Source: Streptomyces sp. CB03234 (lineage in GTDB: Bacteria; Actinomycetota; Actinomycetes; Streptomycetales; Streptomycetaceae). Taken from it: a stretch of DNA of 64,000 nt. The notes beneath the pieces are model-generated. The model was not told where the DNA came from, made no database searches, and worked only from the letters and a program-made list of their open reading frames with translations. Below are positions 43,171-52,937 of the stretch, in pieces. The stretch is taken from positions 124,001 to 188,000 of the forward strand of contig NZ_LIYH01000001.1 in assembly GCF_001905885.1 (NCBI RefSeq). The letters run 5' to 3'. The translations under genes were made by a program, and so were the position numbers. Each line of letters starts with the position of its first letter. Position 1 is the first letter of the stretch.

Positions 43171-44166
43171 GTGGAATCGGCGGGGGGCCGCACACCATTA
43201 GGCAGGACGCTGCTGTGCACAGACAACCTGCGAGTGCGACTCCCGTACTGGGCTGCCTGGTTCTCTGAACTCGGGGCGTGGGCCGGGCACATGGCCATGG
43301 AGGGGATGCATGGCGTCATCGCGCTCTCAGCCCCCGCACGTGAATACGCCAGTGTTCTCGTCGGATGCGGAGTTGTGCATGCAACCTTCCGCCCACAGCT
43401 GAACGCCTCCTCGGCGGGCTCTCAATTCAGCAACGCCGCCAAGCTTGCGCCAGGGCGGCACGCCGTACGGCTCGTACCGGTGCAGAACCGCACAGCGTTC
43501 GTTGGCATCCTCAACCAGGCTGTCAGCAAGCACAATCGCGAGGGCTTCAACGTCAGTGGTGGCTGGTTCCCCGCCGACCGCTACCGCATCGACGTTCTTC
43601 AGTGGCCAGATGACCCGAAGGACTTCGTAGGCCAAAGCCGCGTTCGTGAGGAAATCAGCGTCCCAGAGGGGACGACCGGGCTTCTGCCTGGTCCGGCCGT
43701 CGATTTCTACGGGTTCAGCTCTCTTCACTGCGCCATCGTCTGCAGCAGCTCTGCCGTCCAGCAGGAGTGTGAGGTTCTGGTTGCTGCTACCAACAAGGAA
43801 CAACCTGTGTCTCTCGGCTCCTTGCTCCGGCCCCGCACGGTGCACGACACGGCTCGCCAGTTCCGGAGCGTGCTCCTGCCGAGTCGGGAAGACCCGGATG
43901 ACTACCGGGGCCTGGTGCGCTCCCGGAAGCCAAAGGTCGCCGTTCTAGATGGTGCGGCTACGGTGTCCCGCTGGCTCGGTGCTGCACTGGCACCGCTCAC
44001 TGTAGGGGTCATCGAGCGCACGGCACCTTCAGCTGAAGCGGCGGCCGACGCACTCGACCGCCACCGGGCGCGAAGTCTGCGGGATCTGCCGCTTCCCGTG
44101 GACCTGGCTCAGGTCCCTGCGGGGATCGAAGTGCTTGCCTGGCAGAGCAGAGGCGGAACCGCATGA
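43171..44166 (+). CDS. defence-island protein, possible DrmE N-terminal part
   Basis: 331 aa from GTG 43171 (AGGAG upstream). Segments such as NLRVRLPYWAAWFSELGAW and GVIALSAPAREYASVLVGCGVVHATFRP resemble the N-terminal region of large DISARM DrmE-type proteins, as I remember them; middle and end (SRKPKVAVLDGAATVSRWLG) have no recognised motif. First gene of the operon; its stop overlaps the next ATG by 4 bp. I infer that it forms, with the next product, a split DrmE equivalent. Confidence in the gene is high, in the name moderate. Confidence 0.6.
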   Translation: MESAGGRTPLGRTLLCTDNLRVRLPYWAAWFSELGAWAGHMAMEGMHGVIALSAPAREYASVLVGCGVVHATFRPQLNASSAGSQFSNAAKLAPGRHAVRLVPVQNRTAFVGILNQAVSKHNREGFNVSGGWFPADRYRIDVLQWPDDPKDFVGQSRVREEISVPEGTTGLLPGPAVDFYGFSSLHCAIVCSSSAVQQECEVLVAATNKEQPVSLGSLLRPRTVHDTARQFRSVLLPSREDPDDYRGLVRSRKPKVAVLDGAATVSRWLGAALAPLTVGVIERTAPSAEAAADALDRHRARSLRDLPLPVDLAQVPAGIEVLAWQSRGGTA

Positions 44167-45737
44167 CGGCCCTCCAGGAGATCAACCAGGTCTACTCCTG
44201 CGCCTTGGAATGTGAAATCTGGGACCAGCCGGTCCACCATGCCGCCGCGCGAGTGTTCGTCCTGGCTGCGACCCGCTTCCTCCGAGCGCTCGGTGAAGCG
44301 CAGGATTCCGAAGTATGGAGAAAGCCAGCCTCGGTCCTGCGCCGCTGCCGGAGACTGGCGTGCACGGTGCCCCTTCCATCAGGCCATCCGGTCCTCCGGT
44401 TCGGCGAGAGCGCCCACACTCTGGCAACTGCTGCGGCCCGTCTGGAGGGCATTGCGGTCTCTGGACACATCGAAGGCCTGCTGGACGCGACAGCGAGCCT
44501 CCAATGCTTTGTCGAAGAAGACGCAGATCCGCTCGGTGACTGTGCGCGAGACTTCCTCTCCCTGGACGAGCCGCACGACAGCATCGTCATCCTGGCGGAC
44601 CGCGTCTTCACGAGTGTGGTCGCTACATCCATGGCGGAGAACAACGTCTCTGTTCACGTGGGCACTCATGCTGAGATGGCTGGGCGCAGAATCTACAGCT
44701 CTGCTGTAGTCGTCGGCTCCCCGACCTGGATCCGCCCAGGCCTCCTCAACGCCCCCCGGGCGAAGAATCTCGCGCTTGTCCACCACGACGTATTCCGCGA
44801 GGCCCCAGAGGTACTAGCGCTGCTGCCTCATCCTGCTGTCAGTGCGCAGGTCACCCGTGCCGTCAAGAGGTCAGAACCCTTCCGGTCGGGTCTGTCGCAA
44901 GCGCCTGGTCAAGAGGCTGTTGATTCCAAGCAACAAGCAGGCTCGGACAGTCTGCTCTTCGCGGAAGAGTGCACGCCAGCCGAGGAGATCAGGGCGTCGT
45001 TTCCCCAGTGTTCTTCAGACAACCAACGTCGCAGTGTCCGCGATCAGGCTGAGGCCCATGCGGCCGTACTCGCTGACGGCTCCCACGTCCTTTTGCCGAC
45101 GGACCCGGCCGCCCGGATTCTGGTGCTACGGATGGACGATCCCGTCGGCATCCGTGTCGAACAGGTCTCTGCGTCGACGGTGGGACCGGGTGATTACTTG
45201 GCCCTGCGTCACCGGTCTCATCATCAGGACCTCATGGACCGGGCCGACGCGATCCTCGGCCCGGACGCCGCCCGGCTGCGGGCAGTGCAGGCTGAGTGGA
45301 AGGAGATGCTCTGGCGGCGGACCGAGGAGCACCCGCGCGGACTGCGGGGAGTTGCTGCTGAGCTACGCAGCCGGGGAGCCGTCACTGCCAACGTCGGCTA
45401 CTGGGTGGGCAGCTGGTGCATCCGCCCCCGAAGCAAGGACGACTTCGCCGTCGTCCTGAGATACCTGGCTGCCGGCGCTGACGTGGACCAGGTCTGGGAG
45501 CAGCTGCGCCGCGTCGACAGCGCGCACCGCAGTGCGGGCCAGCGGTATGCGGACGACCTCCAGCGCGCTCTGACAGATGCCAGCTTGGAGCTGCTGTCCT
45601 CTGCGGGCTGGTGCACAGCCAGCCCCACCGGATCAGACAGTCCGACACTGATTGCCCGGATCGATGACGTCCTCCCCGGCACCATGAACGTTCCGCTCCA
45701 CGCCCTGTGCCGTCATCGCACAACGGAGGACTACTGA
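44163..45737 (+). CDS. DrmE-like defence protein (C-terminal/core part)
   Basis: 524 aa. The C-terminal half contains GIRVEQVSASTVGPGDYLALRHRSHHQD and later VTANVGYWVGSWCIRPRSKDDFAVVLRYL, the pattern I associate with DISARM DrmE-domain proteins. The N-terminal half has a Rossmann-like stretch DSIVILADRVFTSVV. No nuclease or ATPase motif is visible. Coupled to both neighbours by overlap. In class 2 DISARM one DrmE gene precedes drmA; here two shorter genes plus a helicase lie before it. Function in defence by association only. Confidence 0.6.
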   Translation: MTALQEINQVYSCALECEIWDQPVHHAAARVFVLAATRFLRALGEAQDSEVWRKPASVLRRCRRLACTVPLPSGHPVLRFGESAHTLATAAARLEGIAVSGHIEGLLDATASLQCFVEEDADPLGDCARDFLSLDEPHDSIVILADRVFTSVVATSMAENNVSVHVGTHAEMAGRRIYSSAVVVGSPTWIRPGLLNAPRAKNLALVHHDVFREAPEVLALLPHPAVSAQVTRAVKRSEPFRSGLSQAPGQEAVDSKQQAGSDSLLFAEECTPAEEIRASFPQCSSDNQRRSVRDQAEAHAAVLADGSHVLLPTDPAARILVLRMDDPVGIRVEQVSASTVGPGDYLALRHRSHHQDLMDRADAILGPDAARLRAVQAEWKEMLWRRTEEHPRGLRGVAAELRSRGAVTANVGYWVGSWCIRPRSKDDFAVVLRYLAAGADVDQVWEQLRRVDSAHRSAGQRYADDLQRALTDASLELLSSAGWCTASPTGSDSPTLIARIDDVLPGTMNVPLHALCRHRTTEDY

Positions 45738-47452
45738 TGGCCCGCATGATTCCTCCCGCTTATGATCCGCAGACCACGAGCCCAGGTGAACGCGAGGTCT
45801 TCGAGCGCCTCCGTGATGACCCCGATACCGAAGGCTGGATCGTCCTCCACTCGCTGGGGATCGCTGCCCACCCCAGGCAGATTCAGGGAGAGGCTGATTT
45901 CGTGGTTCTCGTCCCAGGCTCAGGCATCGTCTGTCTGGAAGTGAAGTCACACACGTCGGTCAGCCGCCTCGCGGACGGCAAGTGGCAGTTCGGGAGGCAT
46001 CAACCGGAGATTCGAGGCCCGTTCAGACAGGCGGACGAGGCCCAGCACGCGATAGCCCGCCAGCTCAGAAAAACCAGTCCGGCACTGCCAGCAATCCCCA
46101 TTACGTCAGCTGTCTGTTTCACCCATGCCCGCTTCCAGGTGGCCAACCCGACCGAATGGCACTCGTGGCAGTCCATTGATACGGTCGCATTCCACCGGCA
46201 GCCGATATCGTCCCTCATGCTGGGCGTCTTGAGACGCCATCGTCAGCATCTCGCGGGGACGCCAAGTGCCCAGTCCTGGTTCTCCCCATCCTCTGTGGAA
46301 CCAACTGCCGCGACATGCGCACGAATGAAGGAAGCGCTGCGGCCTTCCTTCGAATTCGCCGAGCCTCCAAAAATCCGGCGTCACCGTAGGGACGCGGAAG
46401 TTACTCGCTTTACCGAGCAGCAGTTCCAGCTACTGGACATGATTGCTGAGAATCCCCGCTGCATCGTCAAGGGGGCAGCCGGCACCGGCAAGACCTTCAT
46501 CGCGCTCGAGGCTGCGCGGAGACTCGCTGCTGGTGGTGCACGTGTACTTTTCTGTTGTTTCAACAGCCTTCTCGGCCAGTGGCTTCGAGAGGAGACCCAG
46601 AGTGATGGACGCATCACTGCGGGGACACTTCACAGCTACATGGGCAAACTAGCGCCGCACAATGCCCATCGACGTAGTGACGACACGTTCTTCACCGAGG
46701 TGCTCCCGGATCTTGCCCTCGGCGCCTTGCTTGAAGGATCCCAGCAGTCGTTCGACGTTGTGATCGTTGACGAGGCGCAGGACGTCATGCTGGACGCCTT
46801 CCTCGATGTCCTGGACGCATCAGTCCGGGGTGGGCTCGGCAGCGGAAGATGGCTGTTTTTTGGTGACTTCTGTAACCAGGCAATCTTCGACTCCGGCTTT
46901 TCCGGTATCGGGGTGCTGCAGGCCCGCATAAGCAGTGCTGCTTCCTTCACGCTCACCGCTAATTGCCGCAACGTCCCCTCCATTTCCCAGTACGTTGAGG
47001 CGACCTCACGCCTGGAGCCTGGCTACAGCGGCACACTACGTGCGGAGAACGGGCGCGAAGCGATGCGGGAATGGTGGACGACACCTGCGGAGCAGGATCA
47101 GATGTTGATCAAACACCTCGCCAGGCTTCGTGCGGACTTCGCCCCTGACGAGATAGTCGTGCTGTCGCCTCGTGGCTCGGGAAGTGCGGCAGAACTGTGC
47201 GCGGACGCTCGCTGGTCGCGAGTGCTCACGCCGTTCACCAAGGCAGGGCAAAGGTCCATCGGATATGGAACAGTCCACTCCTACAAGGGCCTGGATGCTG
47301 GGGCGGTCATCGTGACGGACATCGAGGAGATAAAGGATGAACGGAGTGAAGCCCTCTTCTATGTTGCCTCCTCAAGGGCTCGCGACGATCTCACCATCAT
47401 TGCCCGGGATACGGCGCGACCTGATTTCCGGCGACTGGTGCTAGGAGAGTGA
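45737..47452 (+). CDS. NERD-nuclease / UvrD-type SF1 helicase fusion
   Basis: 571 aa. NERD nuclease domain at the N-terminus: GEREVFERL, then GEADFVVLVPGSGIVCLEVKSH with Asp54, Glu68 and Lys70 as the active-site D...ExK. UvrD-like helicase: Walker A GAAGTGKT at 246-253, Walker B DEAQD at 345-349, FFGDFCNQAIF and the C-terminal GTVHSYKGLDAGAVIVTD and YVASSRARDDL. Starts at ATG 45737, overlapping the previous stop; GGAGGA upstream. It could unwind and cut non-self DNA. Not part of the classical DISARM set. Confidence 0.88.
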   Translation: MARMIPPAYDPQTTSPGEREVFERLRDDPDTEGWIVLHSLGIAAHPRQIQGEADFVVLVPGSGIVCLEVKSHTSVSRLADGKWQFGRHQPEIRGPFRQADEAQHAIARQLRKTSPALPAIPITSAVCFTHARFQVANPTEWHSWQSIDTVAFHRQPISSLMLGVLRRHRQHLAGTPSAQSWFSPSSVEPTAATCARMKEALRPSFEFAEPPKIRRHRRDAEVTRFTEQQFQLLDMIAENPRCIVKGAAGTGKTFIALEAARRLAAGGARVLFCCFNSLLGQWLREETQSDGRITAGTLHSYMGKLAPHNAHRRSDDTFFTEVLPDLALGALLEGSQQSFDVVIVDEAQDVMLDAFLDVLDASVRGGLGSGRWLFFGDFCNQAIFDSGFSGIGVLQARISSAASFTLTANCRNVPSISQYVEATSRLEPGYSGTLRAENGREAMREWWTTPAEQDQMLIKHLARLRADFAPDEIVVLSPRGSGSAAELCADARWSRVLTPFTKAGQRSIGYGTVHSYKGLDAGAVIVTDIEEIKDERSEALFYVASSRARDDLTIIARDTARPDFRRLVLGE

Positions 47453-47454
47453 CA

Positions 47455-50400
47455 GTGCCCGAGAGCGACCGGACAGCTGGCCGCGACCAGATCATTAAGG
47501 CTCTGAGAGAAGAACTCCTGGGCCCGGCACCTGCCGGGGATCCTCTGCCCCTGGTCTTCAAGACCAGGGAGGACTCTTACGGGCCCTGGGTCAGCGCGTC
47601 TACGGGAGAGGAGATTCTGGAACGCAGCCCTCTGCTCAGGTATGGCGTCGGTGTTCTGTATCCAGCGAGTGCGGTGACCGGGTCTGGCATGGCTGACCAG
47701 TCCATCGTGCCGGGTCTCACTGCCGAGGAGACGGAAGGGCCGCAGACTGGGGCGTGGGAAGGGCCGGCGTCTGGTCTGCGCGCCGACTCCGATGACGCTG
47801 ACTTCGAGTTGTCGGGAGCCAACGAGCGCAGACCCACAGCCATGGGTATCTCGCTGCTTCTGGCGGACAACCCCGGGATGGGGCTGAAAGTCGAAGTAGA
47901 GGGCGGCCGGTACGAGCCCACCCCGGTCGACGTTCCCGGCAGTGTTCCGCGTACATGGTGGACCCGCGTCCCCGTGAAGGCAGTGTGGCACCTGGAGGCC
48001 GCCCACTTGCAGCAGATTCCAGCTCTCCACCGCGAGCTCACTCCTGTGGGCAGTGAGTCTTCCGGACTGGGCGGCCTCGACCTCCGGCTCACCGTAAATC
48101 TGCGGCGTCACGAGGCAGGAGTGCTCACCACGGTGGCAGTGGTGAACCGCTCGGCACCAGGCGGCAAGGCAATGGATGCGGCCTGTCTCTTCCAGAGTGA
48201 GATGACGGCGACACCCCAGAACAGCTGGATCGCGCCCTACCCGGAAGCTGACGCTACTGGAGCACACCCCGATGATGCTTCCTTTCAGCTCATCTACAGG
48301 CATGCTCAGACCTACGCCGTCGGACACGGCTGTGCAGCCGATTGGGGAGATGCCGATGCTGAGGGGCGCTCTCAGTGGGCGAAGGCAGATCCGCTCCCGG
48401 AGTACGAAGCGCCGAGCATTACACCCGATATCGTCCTGGAGGACGGCACCGCACTCACCGTCTCGATGGCGCAGCTGGCGGGAACCGAGCCCGGTGGCAT
48501 GGCCCAGCTTGAGCGGGTCCTCGTGGAGTACGAGGCATGGATCGAGAAGCGCAAGACACAGGCGGCAGCGCTCGAGGGAGCGTATCGCCTCACCGCAGAA
48601 CGGCACATCGCTGACTGCACCAGGGCGCTGAAACGCATGCGCGAAGGCCTGGAACTGGTCCGCGACCCGCACAGCCTCACCGGCCGTGCTTTCCGCTTGG
48701 CGAACGCCGCCATGCTCAAGCAGCAGCTGCGGTCCGGAGCCAGCCTCCGTACTACCGAGTTGGTCGACGGGCGCCTTCATGTGTCCGGCTCCCAGCCTGA
48801 CGAAAAAGCCGCAGCGCAAGAGCGCGGCAGGTGGCGTGCTTTTCAGATTGCCTTTCTTCTCGCGGCCATTCCTTCAACCGCCGACACATCTCACCGGGAT
48901 CGCTCAGCAGTCGAGCTGATCTTCTTCCCGACGGGAGGAGGCAAGACGGAGGCGTACCTGGGCCTTTCAGCCTTTGCGATGCTGCTCCGCCGACTACAAG
49001 ACCCGCAAGATGCCGGTGTCACCATCCTTATGCGTTACACCCTCCGGCTGTTGACGGCGCAGCAGTTTCTCCGTGCGGCTGGACTGGTCTGCGCGCTTGA
49101 GGAGCTGCGGGAGAGGGAGGCGGGGCTGGGCTCCGAACGTTTTTCCATTGGCATCTGGGTGGGTGGCGATTCGACACCGAACAGCAACAGCGATGCGATC
49201 TCCAAACTGAACGCCCTAGGCAGAGAGGGGGGCGACAACCCCTTCCTGCTTCTGCGATGCCCTTGGTGCGCTGCGCAGATGGGGCCGGTGAAGAGCGTGG
49301 AAGGCGCCGGCACGGCAGCTGGTGGCCGAATCCGGGGCACACGCGGGGGATCAGCAAGGAAGAAGAGACAGAACACCGTCGCCGGATACGAGGCGTATGG
49401 TGGGCGCGTTGTCTTTCTCTGCCCGGATGCTGAGTGCAGGTTTTCTACCTACGAGCGGCCTCTGCCGGTCTATGTGGTCGACGACGACGTGTACAAGTAC
49501 CGCCCATCGCTAGTGATCGGTACTGTCGACAAGTTTGCCCAGCTTGCCTGGAAGCCCGAGGCACGGGCACTCTTCGGCATCGGACCGTCAGGGAGGCGCG
49601 ACTGCTCGCCTCCGGGGCTGGTCATCCAGGACGAGCTGCACCTGATCGCTGGCCCACTCGGTTCGATGACCGGGCTGTATGAAGGACTCATTGAGGAACT
49701 ATGCACCGACCGGCGAGGAGCAGCTCCCGCTCGGCCGAAGATTGTTGCTTCGACGGCAACCATTCGTCGTCATGAGGAGCAGATCCGCTCGATCTACGCG
49801 CGGGAAACCGTGTACCTCTTCCCGCCTCACGGACTTGACGCGGCAGACTCCTTCTTCGCGGTCTATGCCCGGGACCGTGAGAGCGGCAAGCTTCTTCCAG
49901 GACGGCGGTACATCGGTATCCACGCCCCCGCGCTCGGATCCATGCAGACCAGCCAGGTACGTACCTTCGCTGCGCTGCTGCAAGCTGCCAAGGACGCTCC
50001 CGAAGAAGAAGCGCAGGATCCTTGGTGGACTCTGATGGCGTTCTTCAACGGCCTCCGCGAGCTGGGCAACTCCCTGTCGCTTATGCAGTCTGACATCCCG
50101 GACTACCTCAAAACGATCAACAACAGGTCCAGCTCGGACCGCACGGCAGTCCGTTATCTCAACCGTGTGGAGGAGATGACGAGCCGGCTCCGGCAGGACC
50201 AGGTCCCAGAGGCGATGGAGAAACTTGCGCGAAAGGCTAAGGATGGCAACGCAATCGATGTGTGCCTCGCGTCCAGCCTGATCGAGGTGGGCATCGACAT
50301 CGACCGCCTCTCCCTCATGACAGTGGTGGGCCAGCCTAAGAGCACATCGCAGTACATTCAGGTGACGGGACGCGTCGGCCGGAAGTGGAGCCAGCGGCCT

Positions 50401-50922
50401 GGCCTGATCGCCACTCTCTATGGTGCTGCCAAGCCGCGGGACCGAAGCCACTTCGAGCGTTTCCGCAGTTATCACCAGCGGCTGTACGCACAAGTCGAGC
50501 CGACGAGTGCCACGCCCTTCGCGCCACCGGCCTTGGACCGCGCCCTGCATGCGGTCGTGGTGGCGTACATCCGTCAGACGTCCGAGCAAGGTCTGCGGGT
50601 GTTTCCCTTCCCCGCCGAGAAGTTTGAGGAGGCGGTGCACCTGCTACGGGCCCGGGTCGCTGTCTGTGATCCGGGTGAGGAAGGGCGCGTGGTTTCAGTC
50701 CTGAACAGACTCCGTGCGGAGTGGGGGAACTGGCAACCAGTCGAGTGGGGCGCTCCTGGTGGACCCGCTGCCCTCGGCAGTCTCATGAGGGCAGCGGGGC
50801 ACTATGCCGACGGCACGGTGGGACAGACGACGTGGCCCACGCCAACTTCCATGCGGGGGGCCGATGCCGAGTGCCAGACCGAGATCACCATGCAGTACGC
50901 GATTGAAGGAGCACGACAGTGA
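47455..50922 (+). CDS. drmA: DISARM-type helicase DrmA
   Basis: 1155 aa. SF2 helicase: FFPTGGGKTEAYLGLSAFAM (Walker A about 492-498), MRYTLRLLTAQQFLRA, Walker B-like LVIQDELHL with Asp at 726 (DEXH-type, DELH), VASTATIRR, and the helicase-C block SLIEVGIDIDRLSLMTVVGQPKSTSQYIQVTGRVGR around 939. The long N-terminal region (about 490 residues) is typical of DrmA. GTG 47455 has AGGAG at good spacing; GTG 47449 would overlap the previous stop. Its stop overlaps the start of drmB. In DISARM, DrmA with DrmB forms the DNA-binding core that recognises and processes phage DNA. Confidence 0.88.
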   Translation: MPESDRTAGRDQIIKALREELLGPAPAGDPLPLVFKTREDSYGPWVSASTGEEILERSPLLRYGVGVLYPASAVTGSGMADQSIVPGLTAEETEGPQTGAWEGPASGLRADSDDADFELSGANERRPTAMGISLLLADNPGMGLKVEVEGGRYEPTPVDVPGSVPRTWWTRVPVKAVWHLEAAHLQQIPALHRELTPVGSESSGLGGLDLRLTVNLRRHEAGVLTTVAVVNRSAPGGKAMDAACLFQSEMTATPQNSWIAPYPEADATGAHPDDASFQLIYRHAQTYAVGHGCAADWGDADAEGRSQWAKADPLPEYEAPSITPDIVLEDGTALTVSMAQLAGTEPGGMAQLERVLVEYEAWIEKRKTQAAALEGAYRLTAERHIADCTRALKRMREGLELVRDPHSLTGRAFRLANAAMLKQQLRSGASLRTTELVDGRLHVSGSQPDEKAAAQERGRWRAFQIAFLLAAIPSTADTSHRDRSAVELIFFPTGGGKTEAYLGLSAFAMLLRRLQDPQDAGVTILMRYTLRLLTAQQFLRAAGLVCALEELREREAGLGSERFSIGIWVGGDSTPNSNSDAISKLNALGREGGDNPFLLLRCPWCAAQMGPVKSVEGAGTAAGGRIRGTRGGSARKKRQNTVAGYEAYGGRVVFLCPDAECRFSTYERPLPVYVVDDDVYKYRPSLVIGTVDKFAQLAWKPEARALFGIGPSGRRDCSPPGLVIQDELHLIAGPLGSMTGLYEGLIEELCTDRRGAAPARPKIVASTATIRRHEEQIRSIYARETVYLFPPHGLDAADSFFAVYARDRESGKLLPGRRYIGIHAPALGSMQTSQVRTFAALLQAAKDAPEEEAQDPWWTLMAFFNGLRELGNSLSLMQSDIPDYLKTINNRSSSDRTAVRYLNRVEEMTSRLRQDQVPEAMEKLARKAKDGNAIDVCLASSLIEVGIDIDRLSLMTVVGQPKSTSQYIQVTGRVGRKWSQRPGLIATLYGAAKPRDRSHFERFRSYHQRLYAQVEPTSATPFAPPALDRALHAVVVAYIRQTSEQGLRVFPFPAEKFEEAVHLLRARVAVCDPGEEGRVVSVLNRLRAEWGNWQPVEWGAPGGPAALGSLMRAAGHYADGTVGQTTWPTPTSMRGADAECQTEITMQYAIEGARQ

Positions 50923-52835
50923 TCCGCGGAAAGGTGCGGCGTTCTCAACTCGTGGCCCCTTTCGGTCCTGGGGCTATGCAGGTACTCGCGGACGGCACCT
51001 CGGTCATTACCGCAGGGCTCGACCACTGGTTCGTTGCTGGGGAGAGGCTGGATCAGGAAGAGTTCCGGGTCCATGAATGGCGGCTAGAGCGCCATCTTGG
51101 GGTTGAGGGCCTGTACACGCCGCCGGACTATCGCATCGCTTTCGGGTCAACGGCCGACCAGTACAACACGAAGCTCCGGGTTCCGGTCCTCCGCTTTCCT
51201 GCCTGGAGTTTTTGCCCCAGGTGCCGCGCTCTGACCCGGGATCCACTGAACATCCAGGAGCGTCCCCGCTGTAGCAACCCTGCCTGTCCGAAGCCCAACG
51301 CATCCTGGTCCCCGTTCCTGGCGCAGGTACCCTTCATCGCCCTGTGCGAGCGCGGTCACCTCCAGGACTTTCCGTGGGAGGAATGGGTCCACAGGTCAGC
51401 CAGCCCCAGTTGCCGTTCCCCTCGACTGTCCCTGCGCACATCGGGCGGAGGCACTCTGGCTTCGCAGCGTGTCGTCTGCGAAACGTGCACGAAGGAACGG
51501 AAGCTTGAAGGCATCACCTCGGTGGAGCGTCCGAGCCACGAGCGTGAGGACGAAACCACGTATCTGACGGCCCATCTGGAAGAAGGAACCGAATTCTCCT
51601 GTCGGGGCGCTATGCCGTGGCTCGGACTGGAGAGCGGTGAGCCTTGCGGGGCGCCGCTCCGAGGGAGTCTTCGTGGCGCATCCAACGTCTACTATGCGCT
51701 GGTCAAGAGCTCCATCTTCATTCCCGAAACATCCTCGTCAGGAGTAGAACCCGATGTGCTGGCCGCCCTTGAGGAGCAGACCATCGCACGAGTTCGGGCG
51801 ACAGTCCGTGACGTCCTGGATGACGGAGAGGTCCTGACCGCGAAGCGGCTGAGGAGAGGGGCGAAGAAGAACGCGTTCCGGCTGGAGAAGTTCACGGACG
51901 AGCAGATCGATGCAGCTCTCGCTGTCTTGGAGAACGGTCCGTCTCCCGTCGAGTTGCAGGACGAGAAGGCGGCAGACCAGGCACCGTTCCGGTATGAGGA
52001 GTACAGCCGTATTCGTGACACCATTGAATCGGCAGAACTGGTGGTCCGGAAGCCAGCGCGGGACTATTCCCCGGATGTCAGCCGCCTGGTGTCACGAGTG
52101 CGGCTTGTGGAGAAGCTGCGTGAGACCCGCGTCCTGTGGGGCTTTAACCGGATTTTCGCCGAGTCGTCCGCCCACGACACTGCCAGCCGCATGGCTCTGC
52201 TGCGTCGACAGCAATCCGGGGCAGCAGAGTCGTGGCTTCCTGCCTACACGGTGCTCGGCGAAGGTATCTACCTGGAACTGAATCCGAAGCTCCTCGCGGA
52301 ATGGGAGGCCAGACCTGAGGTAGGGAAGCGGCTGATCTCTCTTGCCCAGCGGTTCCACTTGGTTGCTCTGGAGCGCCACCTTGCTGAGCGGGAGGTGTCT
52401 CCCCGCCTGGTCTTGCTGCACACCCTCGCCCACCTGCTCATCAACCAGCTCACGTACGAGTGCGGCTACAGTTCGGCCTCGCTCCGAGAGCGCCTGTATG
52501 TGTCGCCGGGCGCTGACGGGATGAATGCCCTACTCATCTATACGGCTGCCGGAGACTCGGAAGGAACGCTGGGTGGCCTTGTACGTATGGGTGAGCCTGA
52601 ACGCTTCGAAGCAGTGCTGAAGAACGCGGTAGCGAACGCCCGTTGGTGTTCATCTGACCCGGTTTGCATGGAGAGCCGGGGGCAGGGGCCGGATTCGTGC
52701 AACCTCGCGGCCTGCCACAGCTGCGCTCTGTTGCCCGAAACAGCGTGTGAGGAGTTCAATCGGTTCCTCGACCGTGGACTGGTTGCTGGGACCCTGACGG
52801 ACCCCGGGCTAGGGTTTTTCAGTGGGCTCACCTGA
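50919..52835 (+). CDS. drmB: DISARM-type DUF1998 protein DrmB
   Basis: 638 aa from GTG 50919, after AAGGAG. A zinc-finger-like Cys set in CPRCRALTRDPLNIQERPRCSNPACP, then ERGHLQDFPWEEWVHR. DUF1998 at the C-terminus: LLHTLAHLLINQLTYECGYSSASLRERLYV and a second Cys cluster WCSSDPVCMESRGQGPDSCNLAACHSC. It forms the complex with DrmA. Last gene of the five-gene operon; a nested hairpin follows before the convergent HNH gene. No drmC (phospholipase D) gene follows, unlike classical DISARM. Confidence 0.88.
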   Translation: MIRGKVRRSQLVAPFGPGAMQVLADGTSVITAGLDHWFVAGERLDQEEFRVHEWRLERHLGVEGLYTPPDYRIAFGSTADQYNTKLRVPVLRFPAWSFCPRCRALTRDPLNIQERPRCSNPACPKPNASWSPFLAQVPFIALCERGHLQDFPWEEWVHRSASPSCRSPRLSLRTSGGGTLASQRVVCETCTKERKLEGITSVERPSHEREDETTYLTAHLEEGTEFSCRGAMPWLGLESGEPCGAPLRGSLRGASNVYYALVKSSIFIPETSSSGVEPDVLAALEEQTIARVRATVRDVLDDGEVLTAKRLRRGAKKNAFRLEKFTDEQIDAALAVLENGPSPVELQDEKAADQAPFRYEEYSRIRDTIESAELVVRKPARDYSPDVSRLVSRVRLVEKLRETRVLWGFNRIFAESSAHDTASRMALLRRQQSGAAESWLPAYTVLGEGIYLELNPKLLAEWEARPEVGKRLISLAQRFHLVALERHLAEREVSPRLVLLHTLAHLLINQLTYECGYSSASLRERLYVSPGADGMNALLIYTAAGDSEGTLGGLVRMGEPERFEAVLKNAVANARWCSSDPVCMESRGQGPDSCNLAACHSCALLPETACEEFNRFLDRGLVAGTLTDPGLGFFSGLT

Positions 52836-52873
52836 CTGACCCGAGTCCAGGTTCCGAGCTCGGCCGTAACCGA

Positions 52874-52923
52874 GGCCGCCCCGGTAACAGAGACGGGGTG
52901 TCTCTCCAATGCTGCGGGCGGCC
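52874..52923. terminator. nested hairpin between drmB and the HNH gene
   Basis: Outer arms GGCCGCCC (52874-52881) and GGGCGGCC (52916-52923) enclose an inner stem AGAGAC (52889-52894) / GTCTCT (52900-52905). It separates two convergent genes. Confidence 0.6.
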
Positions 52924-52937
52924 CGTGCGGGACGCAC

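Noticed and set aside
43004..43201. 65-codon frame at the island's left edge
   Set aside because: Cys/Ser-rich without motif, overlaps the start of the better supported defence gene.
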